A DNA stretch of 64,000 bases from Rhodopseudomonas sp. (GTDB lineage: Bacteria > Pseudomonadota > Alphaproteobacteria > Rhizobiales > Xanthobacteraceae), in assembly GCF_013377015.1 (NCBI RefSeq), contig NZ_JACABA010000002.1, positions 959,691-1,023,690 of the forward strand. Reading direction: 5' to 3'. A program made the translations under genes and the position numbers. This document shows, in pieces, positions 46,059-53,493 of the stretch (its first letter is position 1; each line of letters starts with the position of its first letter). The notes under the pieces were generated by a model, which made no database searches, was not told where the DNA came from, and was given only the letters and a program-made list of their open reading frames with translations.

Positions 46059-46111
46059 CGGATCTCCATCTGAGCGCCGTGCGTGGGAATGCAGCAAGCC
46101 AACTCCAGCAA

Positions 46112-46225
46112 GTTCGTCATTGCGAGCCGAGGCCGGCGCGGAGCGACGACCGAAGGCGAAGCAATCCAGGTGCGCCAAGCAAGGACTGGATTGCTTCGTC
46201 GCAAGAGCTCCTCGCAATGACGAAC
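46112..46225. repeat. Palindromic intergenic repeat C
   Basis: GTTCGTCATTGCGAG (46112-46126) is the exact reverse complement of CTCGCAATGACGAAC (46211-46225), with further pairing inside (GAAGCAATCCAG / CTGGATTGCTTC). It is a different family from repeats A and B. It sits in the 212-base gap between two GTA tail genes. Confidence 0.8.
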
Positions 46226-46270
46226 TCAGACGCACCGCCATGCCAGACCCATTTCGAATTGGATCGCAGC

Positions 46271-47170
46271 TCACCCCTTTTCCCCCAACGGGCCGCCGTC
46301 GTTGCCAGGCGCGCCGGGGACCGGATAGCTGATGACAAAATCATTGCCGGGAATCTGCGGGAAGCCGCGGAAATTGGCGATGTTGCCGAAGCGATCGCGG
46401 CAGGTCGCAAAGCGCTTGTCGCAGCCCGCCGTCACCACGAAGCCGTCGCCGGCCGCGATCGGCTCCGCCATCGCCTGCCACAGCGACAGCCGGACCTGCC
46501 CGGCGACGACGCGGTGCTGCTTGATCTCGATCGCCATGCCGGCATTGGCGCCACTGGTCCAGCTCAGCCGGCCGGCGTTGAACAGCGCCGCGCCAAAACC
46601 GTCGAGGCCGGAGACCGCGACGCTCGAAGTGCCGAGCACCGCGGTGACCGTTCCGCTGCCGCGCCACGCCGGATTGCCGAGATCGACGCGGCAGCGGCCG
46701 TCACCCAGATCGGCGCCGCAGCTCGCGGTGTAGAGCCGCCCGCTCTCCTGCGACAACAGATCGGCCAGCCCGCGCAATTCGGCGGTGAACGCCTGCCCCT
46801 CGCGCTTGACCTCGCCGAGCGAGCCGCGCGCGGTCAGGATCCGCAGCGACGGATCGCTCCAGTCCACCAGCCAGGTCTCGATGGTCGCCGCGTCATAGCG
46901 TCCGGCGGCGAGATCGGCCTCGGTCAGCGCCGTGTCGCTCAATGCGCCGGAGATCTCCGCGCCATCGACCGAAAGCGCGAAACGCTGCGACGCTTCGGAG
47001 GCGGCAAAGCCGGTGCCGGCGCGGCAACTGACGCCGCCAATCGCGAGATCGGAGTCGTGATCGGTGAATCCCTGCACGACGCCGTCGCGCCGTCGCAAGA
47101 TCCAGCACTGCGCCAGCGTGGTGACGTCAGAATCCAGTTTCACCTGCAGCGCAGCGGGAATGGCGCGCAT
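46271..47170 (-). CDS. GTA DUF2163 protein, baseplate hub (RcGTA g13-like)
   Basis: A 299-residue protein with the DUF2163 pattern: IPAALQVKLDSDVTTLAQCWILRRRDGVVQGFTDHD at the N terminus, SCGADLGDGRCRVDL in the middle, and GCDKRFATCRDRFGNIANFRGFPQIPGND near the end. The cysteine-containing motifs are typical of the GTA hub protein. It lies between the DUF2460 gene and the NlpC/P60 gene, the conserved RcGTA order. Confidence 0.92.
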   Translation of the reverse strand: MRAIPAALQVKLDSDVTTLAQCWILRRRDGVVQGFTDHDSDLAIGGVSCRAGTGFAASEASQRFALSVDGAEISGALSDTALTEADLAAGRYDAATIETWLVDWSDPSLRILTARGSLGEVKREGQAFTAELRGLADLLSQESGRLYTASCGADLGDGRCRVDLGNPAWRGSGTVTAVLGTSSVAVSGLDGFGAALFNAGRLSWTSGANAGMAIEIKQHRVVAGQVRLSLWQAMAEPIAAGDGFVVTAGCDKRFATCRDRFGNIANFRGFPQIPGNDFVISYPVPGAPGNDGGPLGEKG

Positions 47171-47198
47171 GGAGAGACCCTCTTTCTTCGGGTGAAAC

Positions 47199-47837
47199 TC
47201 ACACCCTGATTTCCACCACGGGAATCTTCGGGATCGCGCCGGCCGCGAAGGCCGACAGATCGACTTCGAGGTAATCGGTATCGAACCGCACCGGCACGTC
47301 GAACATGAAGCCCGCGGTGATCGCCGCGCCCGGCGGCGGAATGTGGCCCGCGACGAAGCTCAAGATGCCACTCGCGGCATCGCAGGCGAACGCGCCGGAC
47401 GCGGCCTCGACACCGCCGACCGCGACCCGCACCGAGCCCGCGACCGGCTTGGCGATCGGCCGGGCATAGGGCGCAAAGTCCGCGCCATAGGTCTTCTGCA
47501 ATTGGAACGAAGCGGTCGCGCCGTCGCCCGCGCCGATGCCCTGGTCGAACGGCGACAGCGGCTGGCCGGGCGCGCTCGACGTATGATCGAGCCGGTCGCG
47601 CCAGCGAAAGCCATAGAGCTGGCCGCGCCGCTCCTCGAAGAACGCCACCACCGCCTGCAACGCCTCCAGCGTCTTGACGCCGTAACCCGCGTCATAGCGC
47701 CGCCGCGACTGCGCCCAGCGCGCGTTGCGCTGTTCGCGGCCGGAGCCGAACGAAATAATATCGGTGCGCCGCTCCGGCCCGCCGACGCTCTTCAGCGCGA
47801 TGTCGAGCGGAAACAGGATTTCATGAAAGGCAGTCAT
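47199..47837 (-). CDS. GTA DUF2460 protein, distal tail (RcGTA g12-like)
   Basis: A 212-residue distal tail protein. FHEILFPLDIALKSVGGPERRTDIISFGSGREQRNARW and GYGVKTLEALQAVVAFFEERRGQLYGFRWRD are the DUF2460 blocks; the end is a beta barrel (FDTDYLEVDLSAFAAGAIPKIPVVEIRV). It would join tail tube and hub. Confidence 0.93.
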   Translation of the reverse strand: MTAFHEILFPLDIALKSVGGPERRTDIISFGSGREQRNARWAQSRRRYDAGYGVKTLEALQAVVAFFEERRGQLYGFRWRDRLDHTSSAPGQPLSPFDQGIGAGDGATASFQLQKTYGADFAPYARPIAKPVAGSVRVAVGGVEAASGAFACDAASGILSFVAGHIPPPGAAITAGFMFDVPVRFDTDYLEVDLSAFAAGAIPKIPVVEIRV

Positions 47838-47864
47838 GCGCGAAGTCCGATTAGTTGCTTCGTC

Positions 47865-47881
47865 ACCCTCCCCTGGAGGGT
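47865..47881. repeat. Short hairpin between GTA tail genes, copy 1
   Basis: ACCCTCC-CCT-GGAGGGT forms a 7-bp stem with a 3-base loop in the gap between the tape-measure and DUF2460 genes. The same core recurs at 49861-49883 in another GTA gene gap. Confidence 0.5.
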
Positions 47882-47905
47882 AGAGCAGCGCGGTCTGTTG
47901 CTAAC

Positions 47906-48481
47906 TCACAACCCGCGCTGGCCGCGCGACACTGCGCGGGCGATCTGGCCGGTGATGTAGGTCTCGGAGCGGCGGAAGCTGTCGGGATCGGGCGTCGCGA
48001 TCTGGATATGAACGGTGGTGCCGCCGCCGCTGCCCGACACGCCGAGTCGCCCGTCGGGGCCACGCGCCAGCGGCAAAATCGCCTCGGGCCCCGCTTCGCC
48101 GGCGAGGCCGACACCGCCATTCAGCATCGGAAAGTAGGTCGGCGTGCCGATCACGCCGCCGGATGCGAATGGTTTGATTGCGCCGGCCGCGGCTTTCACG
48201 GATGGCGTCGCGGCGGTCCCGGTCAATCCCGACAACAGACTTTCGATCCCGCTCGCCAGCTTCTGCTCCAGCGGCTTGAAGGCGAGCCGCACCGCGAGGT
48301 CCGAGATCCGCAGCGCCAGCGATTTCAGCACGTCATCGAACTGCTTGCCGCCGGTGATCGAACTCGAAAATGCCGTCGTCATCGCCCGCGCGAAACCGTT
48401 GGCGGAACTGGCGAGATCGCGGGTCTTCAGATTGAGACTGTCGAGCGTGGTGGCGGTGTCGAGCAGGCTGGTGTCAGTCAT
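47906..48481 (-). CDS. GTA tail tape measure protein (RcGTA g11-like)
   Basis: A 191-residue, unusually short tape measure. The N terminus is helical (ATTLDSLNLKTRDLASSANGFARAMTTAF), a hydrophobic/helical middle is SLALRISDLAVRLAFKPLEQKLASGIESLL, and the C terminus has FASGGVIGTPTYFPMLNGGVGLAGEAGPEAILPLARG, the conserved tail of GTA tape measures. MTDTSLL at 48481 is the start. It overlaps the end of the upstream gene by 8 bases. Confidence 0.88.
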   Translation of the reverse strand: MTDTSLLDTATTLDSLNLKTRDLASSANGFARAMTTAFSSSITGGKQFDDVLKSLALRISDLAVRLAFKPLEQKLASGIESLLSGLTGTAATPSVKAAAGAIKPFASGGVIGTPTYFPMLNGGVGLAGEAGPEAILPLARGPDGRLGVSGSGGGTTVHIQIATPDPDSFRRSETYITGQIARAVSRGQRGL

Positions 48482-48680
48482 GGGCTTGCTCCTGGCGGTC
48501 GGGGAATTGTCGCAGCAGCGCATCGAACGCGGCGCGATCGAGCGGTGTCGCCGAACCGCCATGCCGCGCCACGATCGCGGCCGCCAGTTCACGCGGCGTC
48601 AGCCGCCAGAACGCATCGGACGAAAGCTGCAACACGCCGAAGCCGAACTGCATCGCCTCGGCCCAGGGAAAGGGTTTCAT
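48474..48680 (-). CDS. GTA tail assembly chaperone-like small protein (DUF2376)
   Basis: A 68-residue protein, WAEAMQFGFGVLQLSSDAFWRLTPRELAAAI..., with the pattern of the rcc01693/DUF2376 family found between the GTA tail tube and tape-measure genes. It overlaps both neighbours by a few bases, indicating translational coupling, as in phage tail chaperone frames. Confidence 0.88.
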   Translation of the reverse strand: MKPFPWAEAMQFGFGVLQLSSDAFWRLTPRELAAAIVARHGGSATPLDRAAFDALLRQFPDRQEQAHD

Positions 48681-48994
48681 CGCGCGCGATCCTCGAAACT
48701 GGCGGCGATCAGCTCAGCCGCGATCCGCACATAGCCCGCCGCGCCGCCGTCGACACTCATCGCCGCAACCTCGTCGTCGCTGACCGCCTCGCCGGCGCCG
48801 CGCAAGCCGGCGCCGATGATCCGGATCAGGTCGCGCGCGCTCAATCGTCCGCTGCCGAAGCGTTCCGCCAGCGCGACCAGATCGCCGGCCTGCAGGGCTG
48901 CTTCCAGCTCAGCCAGCGCGCCCAGCGTCAGCACCAGCGTGCGGCGCTTGCCGCCGATCTCGGCGTCGATCTCGCCGCGGTGTTTGTTGGCCAT
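48677..48994 (-). CDS. GTA tail tube accessory protein (RcGTA g10-like)
   Basis: A 105-residue protein, ANKHRGEIDAEIGGKRRTLVLTLGALAELEAAL..., of the GTA-gp10/phage tail assembly chaperone family. The beta-rich start and helical remainder with ERFGSGRLSARDLIRIIGAGLRGAG are characteristic. Stop and start overlap the next gene by 4 bases. Confidence 0.88.
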   Translation of the reverse strand: MANKHRGEIDAEIGGKRRTLVLTLGALAELEAALQAGDLVALAERFGSGRLSARDLIRIIGAGLRGAGEAVSDDEVAAMSVDGGAAGYVRIAAELIAASFEDRAR

Positions 48995-49003
48995 GATCGG
49001 TCC

Positions 49004-49411
49004 TCAGATCGCGGTGAAGCTCAGCGCGCCGGCGGATTCCAGCGCGACGTCGAAACTCACCTCGCCATTGTGCTCGCCGGAAAATTCCAGGCTGGAAATC
49101 TGGAACAGGCCCTCGATGGTGCCGAAATCCGGCACCACCACCTGCGCCAGATTGATCGTGCCATCGAAGAACGCCTGCCGCACCAGCGCGTCGGAGGCGG
49201 CGTCCTTGAACAGCCCACGGCCGGAGATCGACGCGCGCCTGACGCCCGCGCCGGCCAGCAATTCGCGCCAACGATCGGCCGACTCCGCGTGGGTGATATC
49301 GACCAGTTCGGCGTTGAAGGCGATCTTGCGGCTGCGCAGCCCCGCCACCGTGACGAAGCCGGCGCCGTTGTCGATCTTGACCAAGAGGTCCTTGCCCTTC
49401 TGCGCACCCAT
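49004..49411 (-). CDS. GTA major tail protein (RcGTA g9-like)
   Basis: A 135-residue tail tube protein of the TP901-1 type: GAQKGKDLLVKIDNGAGFVTVAGLRSRKIAFNAELVDITHAES and LEFSGEHNGEVSFDVALESAGALSFTAI. It polymerises into the tail tube. It is followed within 9 bases by the g10-like gene. Confidence 0.93.
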   Translation of the reverse strand: MGAQKGKDLLVKIDNGAGFVTVAGLRSRKIAFNAELVDITHAESADRWRELLAGAGVRRASISGRGLFKDAASDALVRQAFFDGTINLAQVVVPDFGTIEGLFQISSLEFSGEHNGEVSFDVALESAGALSFTAI

Positions 49412-49423
49412 GAAAATCTCCAG

Positions 49424-49834
49424 TCAGCTTGCGGGTTCGGTGACGGCGCGAAACCGCACCAGTGCGTGATAGGTGCGGCCGTCGGCCTCGCGGCGGATGT
49501 CGGCGATGGCGAAACGCAGATTCACCAGCCGATGCCCGATCGGTGCCAGCGGCGCGTCGTCGAGCGCCTGCAGGAGCGCGCCGGTAATGACATGCGCCTC
49601 CTTGTGGCCGCCCTGCCGCGACCAGGCGTGCAGCGTCAGCTGATGCTCCTGCGTCGGTCCGTCGTCGACCGAAGCGTCGACGATCCGCGCCTCGCCGAGC
49701 GCCACATAGGGAAACGCGGCATCGCGCGGCGGCTCATCATAGACTTTGGCGCCGCCGAGCGCGGCGATCAGGCCGCCATCGGCGATCAGCGCCTGATGAA
49801 TCGCAGCGCGCAGCGCCGCCGGTGCGGTGGGCAT
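49424..49834 (-). CDS. GTA tail terminator, DUF3168 (RcGTA g8-like)
   Basis: A 136-residue DUF3168 protein: AALRAAIHQALIADGGLIAALGGAKVYDEPPRDAAFPYVALGE and a beta C terminus (GRTYHALVRFRAVTEP). It closes the tail tube at the head end. The position between the adaptor and major tail genes is conserved. Confidence 0.92.
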   Translation of the reverse strand: MPTAPAALRAAIHQALIADGGLIAALGGAKVYDEPPRDAAFPYVALGEARIVDASVDDGPTQEHQLTLHAWSRQGGHKEAHVITGALLQALDDAPLAPIGHRLVNLRFAIADIRREADGRTYHALVRFRAVTEPAS

Positions 49835-49860
49835 TTGGTTTTCTCCGAAACAGACTGCGC

Positions 49861-49883
49861 TTCACCCTCCCCTGGAGGGTGAA
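49861..49883. repeat. Short hairpin between GTA genes, copy 2
   Basis: TTCACCCTCC (49861-49870) pairs perfectly with GGAGGGTGAA (49874-49883) over a CCT loop, between the tail terminator and head-tail adaptor genes. It shares its core with 47865-47881. Confidence 0.5.
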
Positions 49884-49903
49884 GACATCGCGCGCCGTAG
49901 CGC

Positions 49904-50224
49904 TCACTCCAGCCGCTGCTCGGCGTCGATCTCGATCAAGCGGCGGTCATCGACCTCGCGTAGCGCGACGATGCGATAGCGCTTGGCGCCGTCGAGCAGG
50001 CGGTGCCGCAGCGTCAGCGCCACGCCGCGGCGGATCACGATCCGCGCCCGCTGCGTGGCGCCGGAGGCGCCGGCCTCGACTGCTTCGCGCGACGCCAGCG
50101 GCGTCACCGCCGCCCACACCACGGCTTGCGTCGCGTAGCTCAGCGTCACGCCGCCCTGGCCGTCGTCGCTCTCGATCGGCGCCTCGATTGTGAGCCTTGT
50201 CCTCAATCGCCCCGGATCGATCAT
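49904..50224 (-). CDS. GTA head-tail adaptor (RcGTA g7-like)
   Basis: A 106-residue head closure protein: DPGRLRTRLTIEAPIESDDGQGGVTLSYATQAVVWAAVTPL, then RHRLLDGAKRYRIVALREVDDRRLIEIDAEQ. The start at 50224 overlaps the stop of the upstream gene by ATGA. The longer open frame to 50452 is not used. Confidence 0.92.
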   Translation of the reverse strand: MIDPGRLRTRLTIEAPIESDDGQGGVTLSYATQAVVWAAVTPLASREAVEAGASGATQRARIVIRRGVALTLRHRLLDGAKRYRIVALREVDDRRLIEIDAEQRLE

Positions 50225-50790
50225 AGCGACAGCACCCGATAGGACGCGATCATCGCAGCGACGCTGCCCGGCAGCATCGCCACGCTCGACCCGATCGCCG
50301 CCAGCCCGCGATTCTCGTAGCCATGCGCGACCAGCGCGCGGACCGCGTGGCGCAGCAGCGCCGGAACCTCGGTCGGCAGCGCGCCGTAACCGAGTTCGAG
50401 ATCGAGTTCGATCCCGGCGACGCTGCGCCCGGGCTGCGGCAACGACCAGCACGGCGCCGCGATCGCGTTGTCGGCCGCATCGACCACGAAGCCATCGACA
50501 GCGATCGCATGCGGATTGCCCGCGGCATCGAACACCCGCGCCGCGCTCAGAGTCCGCAGCGGCCCGATCCGGCAGCGAATGCGGCCGTCCGCCGGCCAGG
50601 CGTCGCGCACCAGCCGCCAGCTCTGCAGCAGCAGCGCGCGGCGGGTCAGCGCCTCGATCTGGTTGCGCGCCGCGGCCAGCAAGGCGGCGATCACCGCGTC
50701 GTCGTCGTCATGCTCGACCCGCAGATATGACTTGAGCTCGGCGATCGTCCACGGCTCGGCGCTCGGCCCGGCCAGAAGCATGGCTGACAT
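50221..50790 (-). CDS. GTA head-tail connector (RcGTA g6-like)
   Basis: A 189-residue protein with AEPWTIAELKSYLRVEHDDDDAVIAALLAAARNQIEALTRRAL, the signature of the gp6-like adaptor family, and ELGYGALPTEVPALLRHAVRALVAHGYENRG. The start is MSAMLLAGPSAEPW (50790) with GAGGA upstream. Between it and the capsid gene upstream lie a toxin pair and a plus-strand block, an interruption of the usual order. Confidence 0.92.
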   Translation of the reverse strand: MSAMLLAGPSAEPWTIAELKSYLRVEHDDDDAVIAALLAAARNQIEALTRRALLLQSWRLVRDAWPADGRIRCRIGPLRTLSAARVFDAAGNPHAIAVDGFVVDAADNAIAAPCWSLPQPGRSVAGIELDLELGYGALPTEVPALLRHAVRALVAHGYENRGLAAIGSSVAMLPGSVAAMIASYRVLSL

Positions 50791-50852
50791 GGAATGTCCT
50801 CGAGGTTGCTGTGGTGTTGACAGCGCGGCCGCGGATGCGCTCAAGCTGCGCG

Positions 50853-51620
50853 ATGGTCCGCCTGCATCGCATCCTTCCGCTGTTGATCGCGCTGTCCGCT
50901 GCATCGCCCGCGGTGGCGATGGTCGGCGGCGCACCGCCCAGCGCTGACGAGATCGGCCGCAGCGTCGTCACCATCGTCGGCTCGCGCGGCAATTTCTGTT
51001 CCGGCGCGGTGATCGCGCCCGATTTGGTGCTGAGCGCGGCGCATTGCGTGAGCCCCGGCGCCGACTACAAGATCGTACTGTACGACGCCCAGCGCCAGCC
51101 GACGCTGCGCGACGTCAGACGCGTCGCAACGCATCCGGGGTTCAACGTCCAGGGTATCCTGGCGCATCGCGCCAGCGCCGACGTGGCGCTGCTGCAACTC
51201 GCCGAGCCGCTGCCGCGCGCCAACGCGCCGGCGCTGATCGGCGCGCCGGATGAGCCGATCGCCGCCGGACAAAGCTTCAGCGTCGCCGGAATCGGCGTCG
51301 CCAGACGCGGCGACGGCAAGAGCGGCGGCGTGGTCCGCGCCGCGACGCTGGTGTCGATCAGCCACCCCGGCCGGCTGCAGATCCGCCTGGTCGACCCCAT
51401 CACCAACAATGCGCGCCCCGGCCTCGGCGCCTGCACCGGCGATTCCGGCGCGCCGGTGTTTCAGCGCCAGGCCGGCGGCGCGGTGATCGTCGGCCTGGTG
51501 TCGTGGTCGACCGCCGCCAACAACGCCGCCGGTTGCGGCGGCCTCACCGGCGTCACCCCGCTGACGCTGTATCGCGACTGGATCCTGCGCACCGCCAAGG
51601 CCTGGGGCGCGGCGCTGTAG
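50853..51620 (+). CDS. Secreted trypsin-like (S1) serine protease
   Basis: A 255-residue protease with a signal peptide (RILPLLIALSAASPAVA). The triad is complete: His in LSAAHC, Asp in ASADVALLQL and Ser in GACTGDSGAPVF. VGGAP near residue 23 resembles the mature N terminus of trypsin. The ATG at 50853 is preferred over an in-frame start at 50811. It is the first of three plus-strand genes inside the minus-strand GTA cluster, starting 62 bases from the g6-like gene in divergent orientation. A target cannot be deduced. Confidence 0.88.
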   Translation: MVRLHRILPLLIALSAASPAVAMVGGAPPSADEIGRSVVTIVGSRGNFCSGAVIAPDLVLSAAHCVSPGADYKIVLYDAQRQPTLRDVRRVATHPGFNVQGILAHRASADVALLQLAEPLPRANAPALIGAPDEPIAAGQSFSVAGIGVARRGDGKSGGVVRAATLVSISHPGRLQIRLVDPITNNARPGLGACTGDSGAPVFQRQAGGAVIVGLVSWSTAANNAAGCGGLTGVTPLTLYRDWILRTAKAWGAAL

Positions 51621-51727
51621 CGCGCACCCGGCGCCGGCCGCCGCCGGAAAATATCTCCGTGCCACGGGAACCTTTTGCGGGGGTTGCGACTTCGTCCGGC
51701 GTGACCATTCCCCCGAAAGGATACAAC

Positions 51728-52306
51728 GTGCGAAAAGCTATGCTTCTGATGGCAAGCGCCGCCCTGATCACCATCGCGCCGATGTCGGCCAATGCCCGCG
51801 ATCGTGATCGCGACCGCCCGGAGCAGACCAGCAACCAGATCGTCAACGAGGCCGACGCGCAGACCGCGCGGATCAAGGTCGATCTGCGCCTGACCCCGGA
51901 GCAGGAAAAGAACTGGCCCGGCTTCGAATCCGCGATGCACGACATGAGCAAGCGTCGCGCCGATCGTGTGATGGCGATGCGCGAGGAGCGCAACAAGGAC
52001 GCCGACAAGAGCACCACCGACAAGAGCGACAAGAGCACCACTGACAAGACCACGACCGGCAGCGCCGCGCCCGACCGGTTCAACCTGATCGACCAGATCA
52101 ACCGCGACGCCGACGCAAGGATCGAGCGCGCCAATGACTGGAAGACCCTGAGCAAGGCGGCAAAGCCGCTGTATGACAGCCTCGACGACCAGCAGAAGCG
52201 CCGCTTTGCCGACGTCCTGCTGCAGGGCGGCCGTCATCGCGACCGCAATTTCGACCGCGACGGCGAACGCGGCGGCTACCGCGACAGCGACCGCGATCGG
52301 GACTGA
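51728..52306 (+). CDS. Periplasmic LTXXQ (Spy/CpxP-like) protein
   Basis: A 192-residue exported protein. The signal peptide is MRKAMLLMASAALITIAPMSANA. LRLTPEQEKNWPGFESAM and later DRFNLIDQINRDADARIERANDWKTLSKAAKPLYDSLDDQQKRRFADVLL are Spy/CpxP-type LTxxQ helices. A DKSTTDKS repeat spacer and an Arg/Asp-rich tail (RDRNFDRDGERGGYRDSDRDRD) frame the domain. The GTG at 51728 has GAAAGGA upstream. Such proteins act as periplasmic chaperones or stress sensors. It follows the trypsin-like gene by 107 bases. Confidence 0.83.
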   Translation: MRKAMLLMASAALITIAPMSANARDRDRDRPEQTSNQIVNEADAQTARIKVDLRLTPEQEKNWPGFESAMHDMSKRRADRVMAMREERNKDADKSTTDKSDKSTTDKTTTGSAAPDRFNLIDQINRDADARIERANDWKTLSKAAKPLYDSLDDQQKRRFADVLLQGGRHRDRNFDRDGERGGYRDSDRDRD

Positions 52307-52451
52307 TCGACCGCCGCTGCAATGAGCGGCGCGGCGCGCGTGACCACGCGCCCGCGCTGCCTTGCGCGGCGACGGCCGGCGGGACACCCCGTCAGCGTTA
52401 ACCTTTGTTAACCATGTTGCGCCAGGATGCCGGATCAACCGGAGCCTCGCC

Positions 52452-52754
52452 ATGCCGCGCCTTGCGATCCTGATCACGCTTGCGATTGCGATCGCCGCAC
52501 CGGCCTGCGCCGCCGACCTGGCGGCGCGCCGCGGCGGCATCGGCGTGATCTTCGCCGACCCGGTCGCGACGATCGACGAGCCGGTCGAGGCCGGCACGCC
52601 GTTCTTCTACGCGCCGCAGGTCTATCTCCCGCCGCTGGTCAACGGCTATTACGGCAAGCCGAACTCGTACTATCACAACTCGTATTACGGCACCTCGCCG
52701 GTGACGATCTTCACCCGCCTGCCCTACGCCTGCGGCTGGCACGGCTACTGCTGA
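52452..52754 (+). CDS. Small secreted protein, Tyr-rich, unknown
   Basis: A 100-residue protein with a signal peptide (AILITLAIAIAAPACA, cleavage near 21) and a short mature part rich in Tyr, Pro and Asn (YLPPLVNGYYGKPNSYYHNSYYG), ending CGWHGYC. The two terminal cysteines could form a disulfide. No family is recognised. It closes the plus-strand block inside the GTA cluster. Confidence 0.65.
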   Translation: MPRLAILITLAIAIAAPACAADLAARRGGIGVIFADPVATIDEPVEAGTPFFYAPQVYLPPLVNGYYGKPNSYYHNSYYGTSPVTIFTRLPYACGWHGYC

Positions 52755-52770
52755 GCGCCGCGCGGCTGGC

Positions 52771-52998
52771 TCAGTGGCGGCGATGCCGGACCTTGCCATG
52801 ATGGACGCGCGGCGACCGCGGCTCCGGCGCGGCCAGCTGCTGCCGGGATTCCTGCAGCCGGCGCTGATAGCCCGGCGAGTTCATCAGATTCGCCGCCCCG
52901 CCGCGCGCCGATGCGGCGTCGATGACGGTGACGCCGAACGTGCCGGCGAGCAGCACCAAAGCTGCGGCGAGTGGGACGATGCGTGGCATGGCGGTCAC
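52771..52998 (-). CDS. Small secreted basic protein, unknown
   Basis: A 75-residue protein with a signal peptide (IVPLAAALVLLAGTFGVTVIDAASA) and a short, basic mature tail ending in His and Arg (SPRVHHGKVRHRRH). It is convergent with the Tyr-rich gene. It may start at the second Met (52989). No homologous family is known to me. Confidence 0.55.
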   Translation of the reverse strand: MTAMPRIVPLAAALVLLAGTFGVTVIDAASARGGAANLMNSPGYQRRLQESRQQLAAPEPRSPRVHHGKVRHRRH

Positions 52999-53109
52999 TC
53001 CCGTTCGATCGGCGCTCAGCCTGCCCGACCCGTCGCGACAAGTCGATGCCGGGGTGATCTGTTCCAGGCGATATTGTCCAGAACGACGCCCGTCCAGCGC
53101 GATCTGCGG

Positions 53110-53493
53110 CTACCTGGAAAGCGCTCCACGCTCAAAGAAACCACTATCGAGATTGCTGAGATACATCCCCGCATCACCGGCCAACGGATAATATTTCGAG
53201 TCGGCGATGAGCTGCAGCTGCCGTCTTGCCTCTTCAGGCATGACTTCGATAAGACAGGTCGCGGTGCTGAACCGAACGTACGGATTTGGATGCGCAAAGT
53301 TCTTGGCTAGAACAAATCGCTGATCACCTGGCCGACGCTTCAACTCGTCCTCGATTTTCCCGATCTTGGCGCCAAGACGATTCGTTTCCGACACCTTGGA
53401 CAGATCCATCGCGATGCCGCGCGCGGCACTCAGCCGAACAAACGCGTCGAGCAACCCATCGATGCTCATCTTGGAAAGGCCGGCCTCGCTCAT
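53110..53493 (-). CDS. DUF2019-like immunity protein for toxin 1
   Basis: A 127-residue protein resembling DUF2019: LLDAFVRLSAARGIA, NRLGAKIGKIEDELKRRPGDQR, NPYVRFSTATCLIEVMPEEARRQLQLIADSKYYPLAGDAGMYL. This suggests HEAT-like helical repeats. Its ATG overlaps the stop of the upstream toxin gene by 4 bases (ATGA), the classic toxin-immunity arrangement. It is inferred to be the specific inhibitor of that toxin's C-terminal domain. Confidence 0.72.
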   Translation of the reverse strand: MSEAGLSKMSIDGLLDAFVRLSAARGIAMDLSKVSETNRLGAKIGKIEDELKRRPGDQRFVLAKNFAHPNPYVRFSTATCLIEVMPEEARRQLQLIADSKYYPLAGDAGMYLSNLDSGFFERGALSR

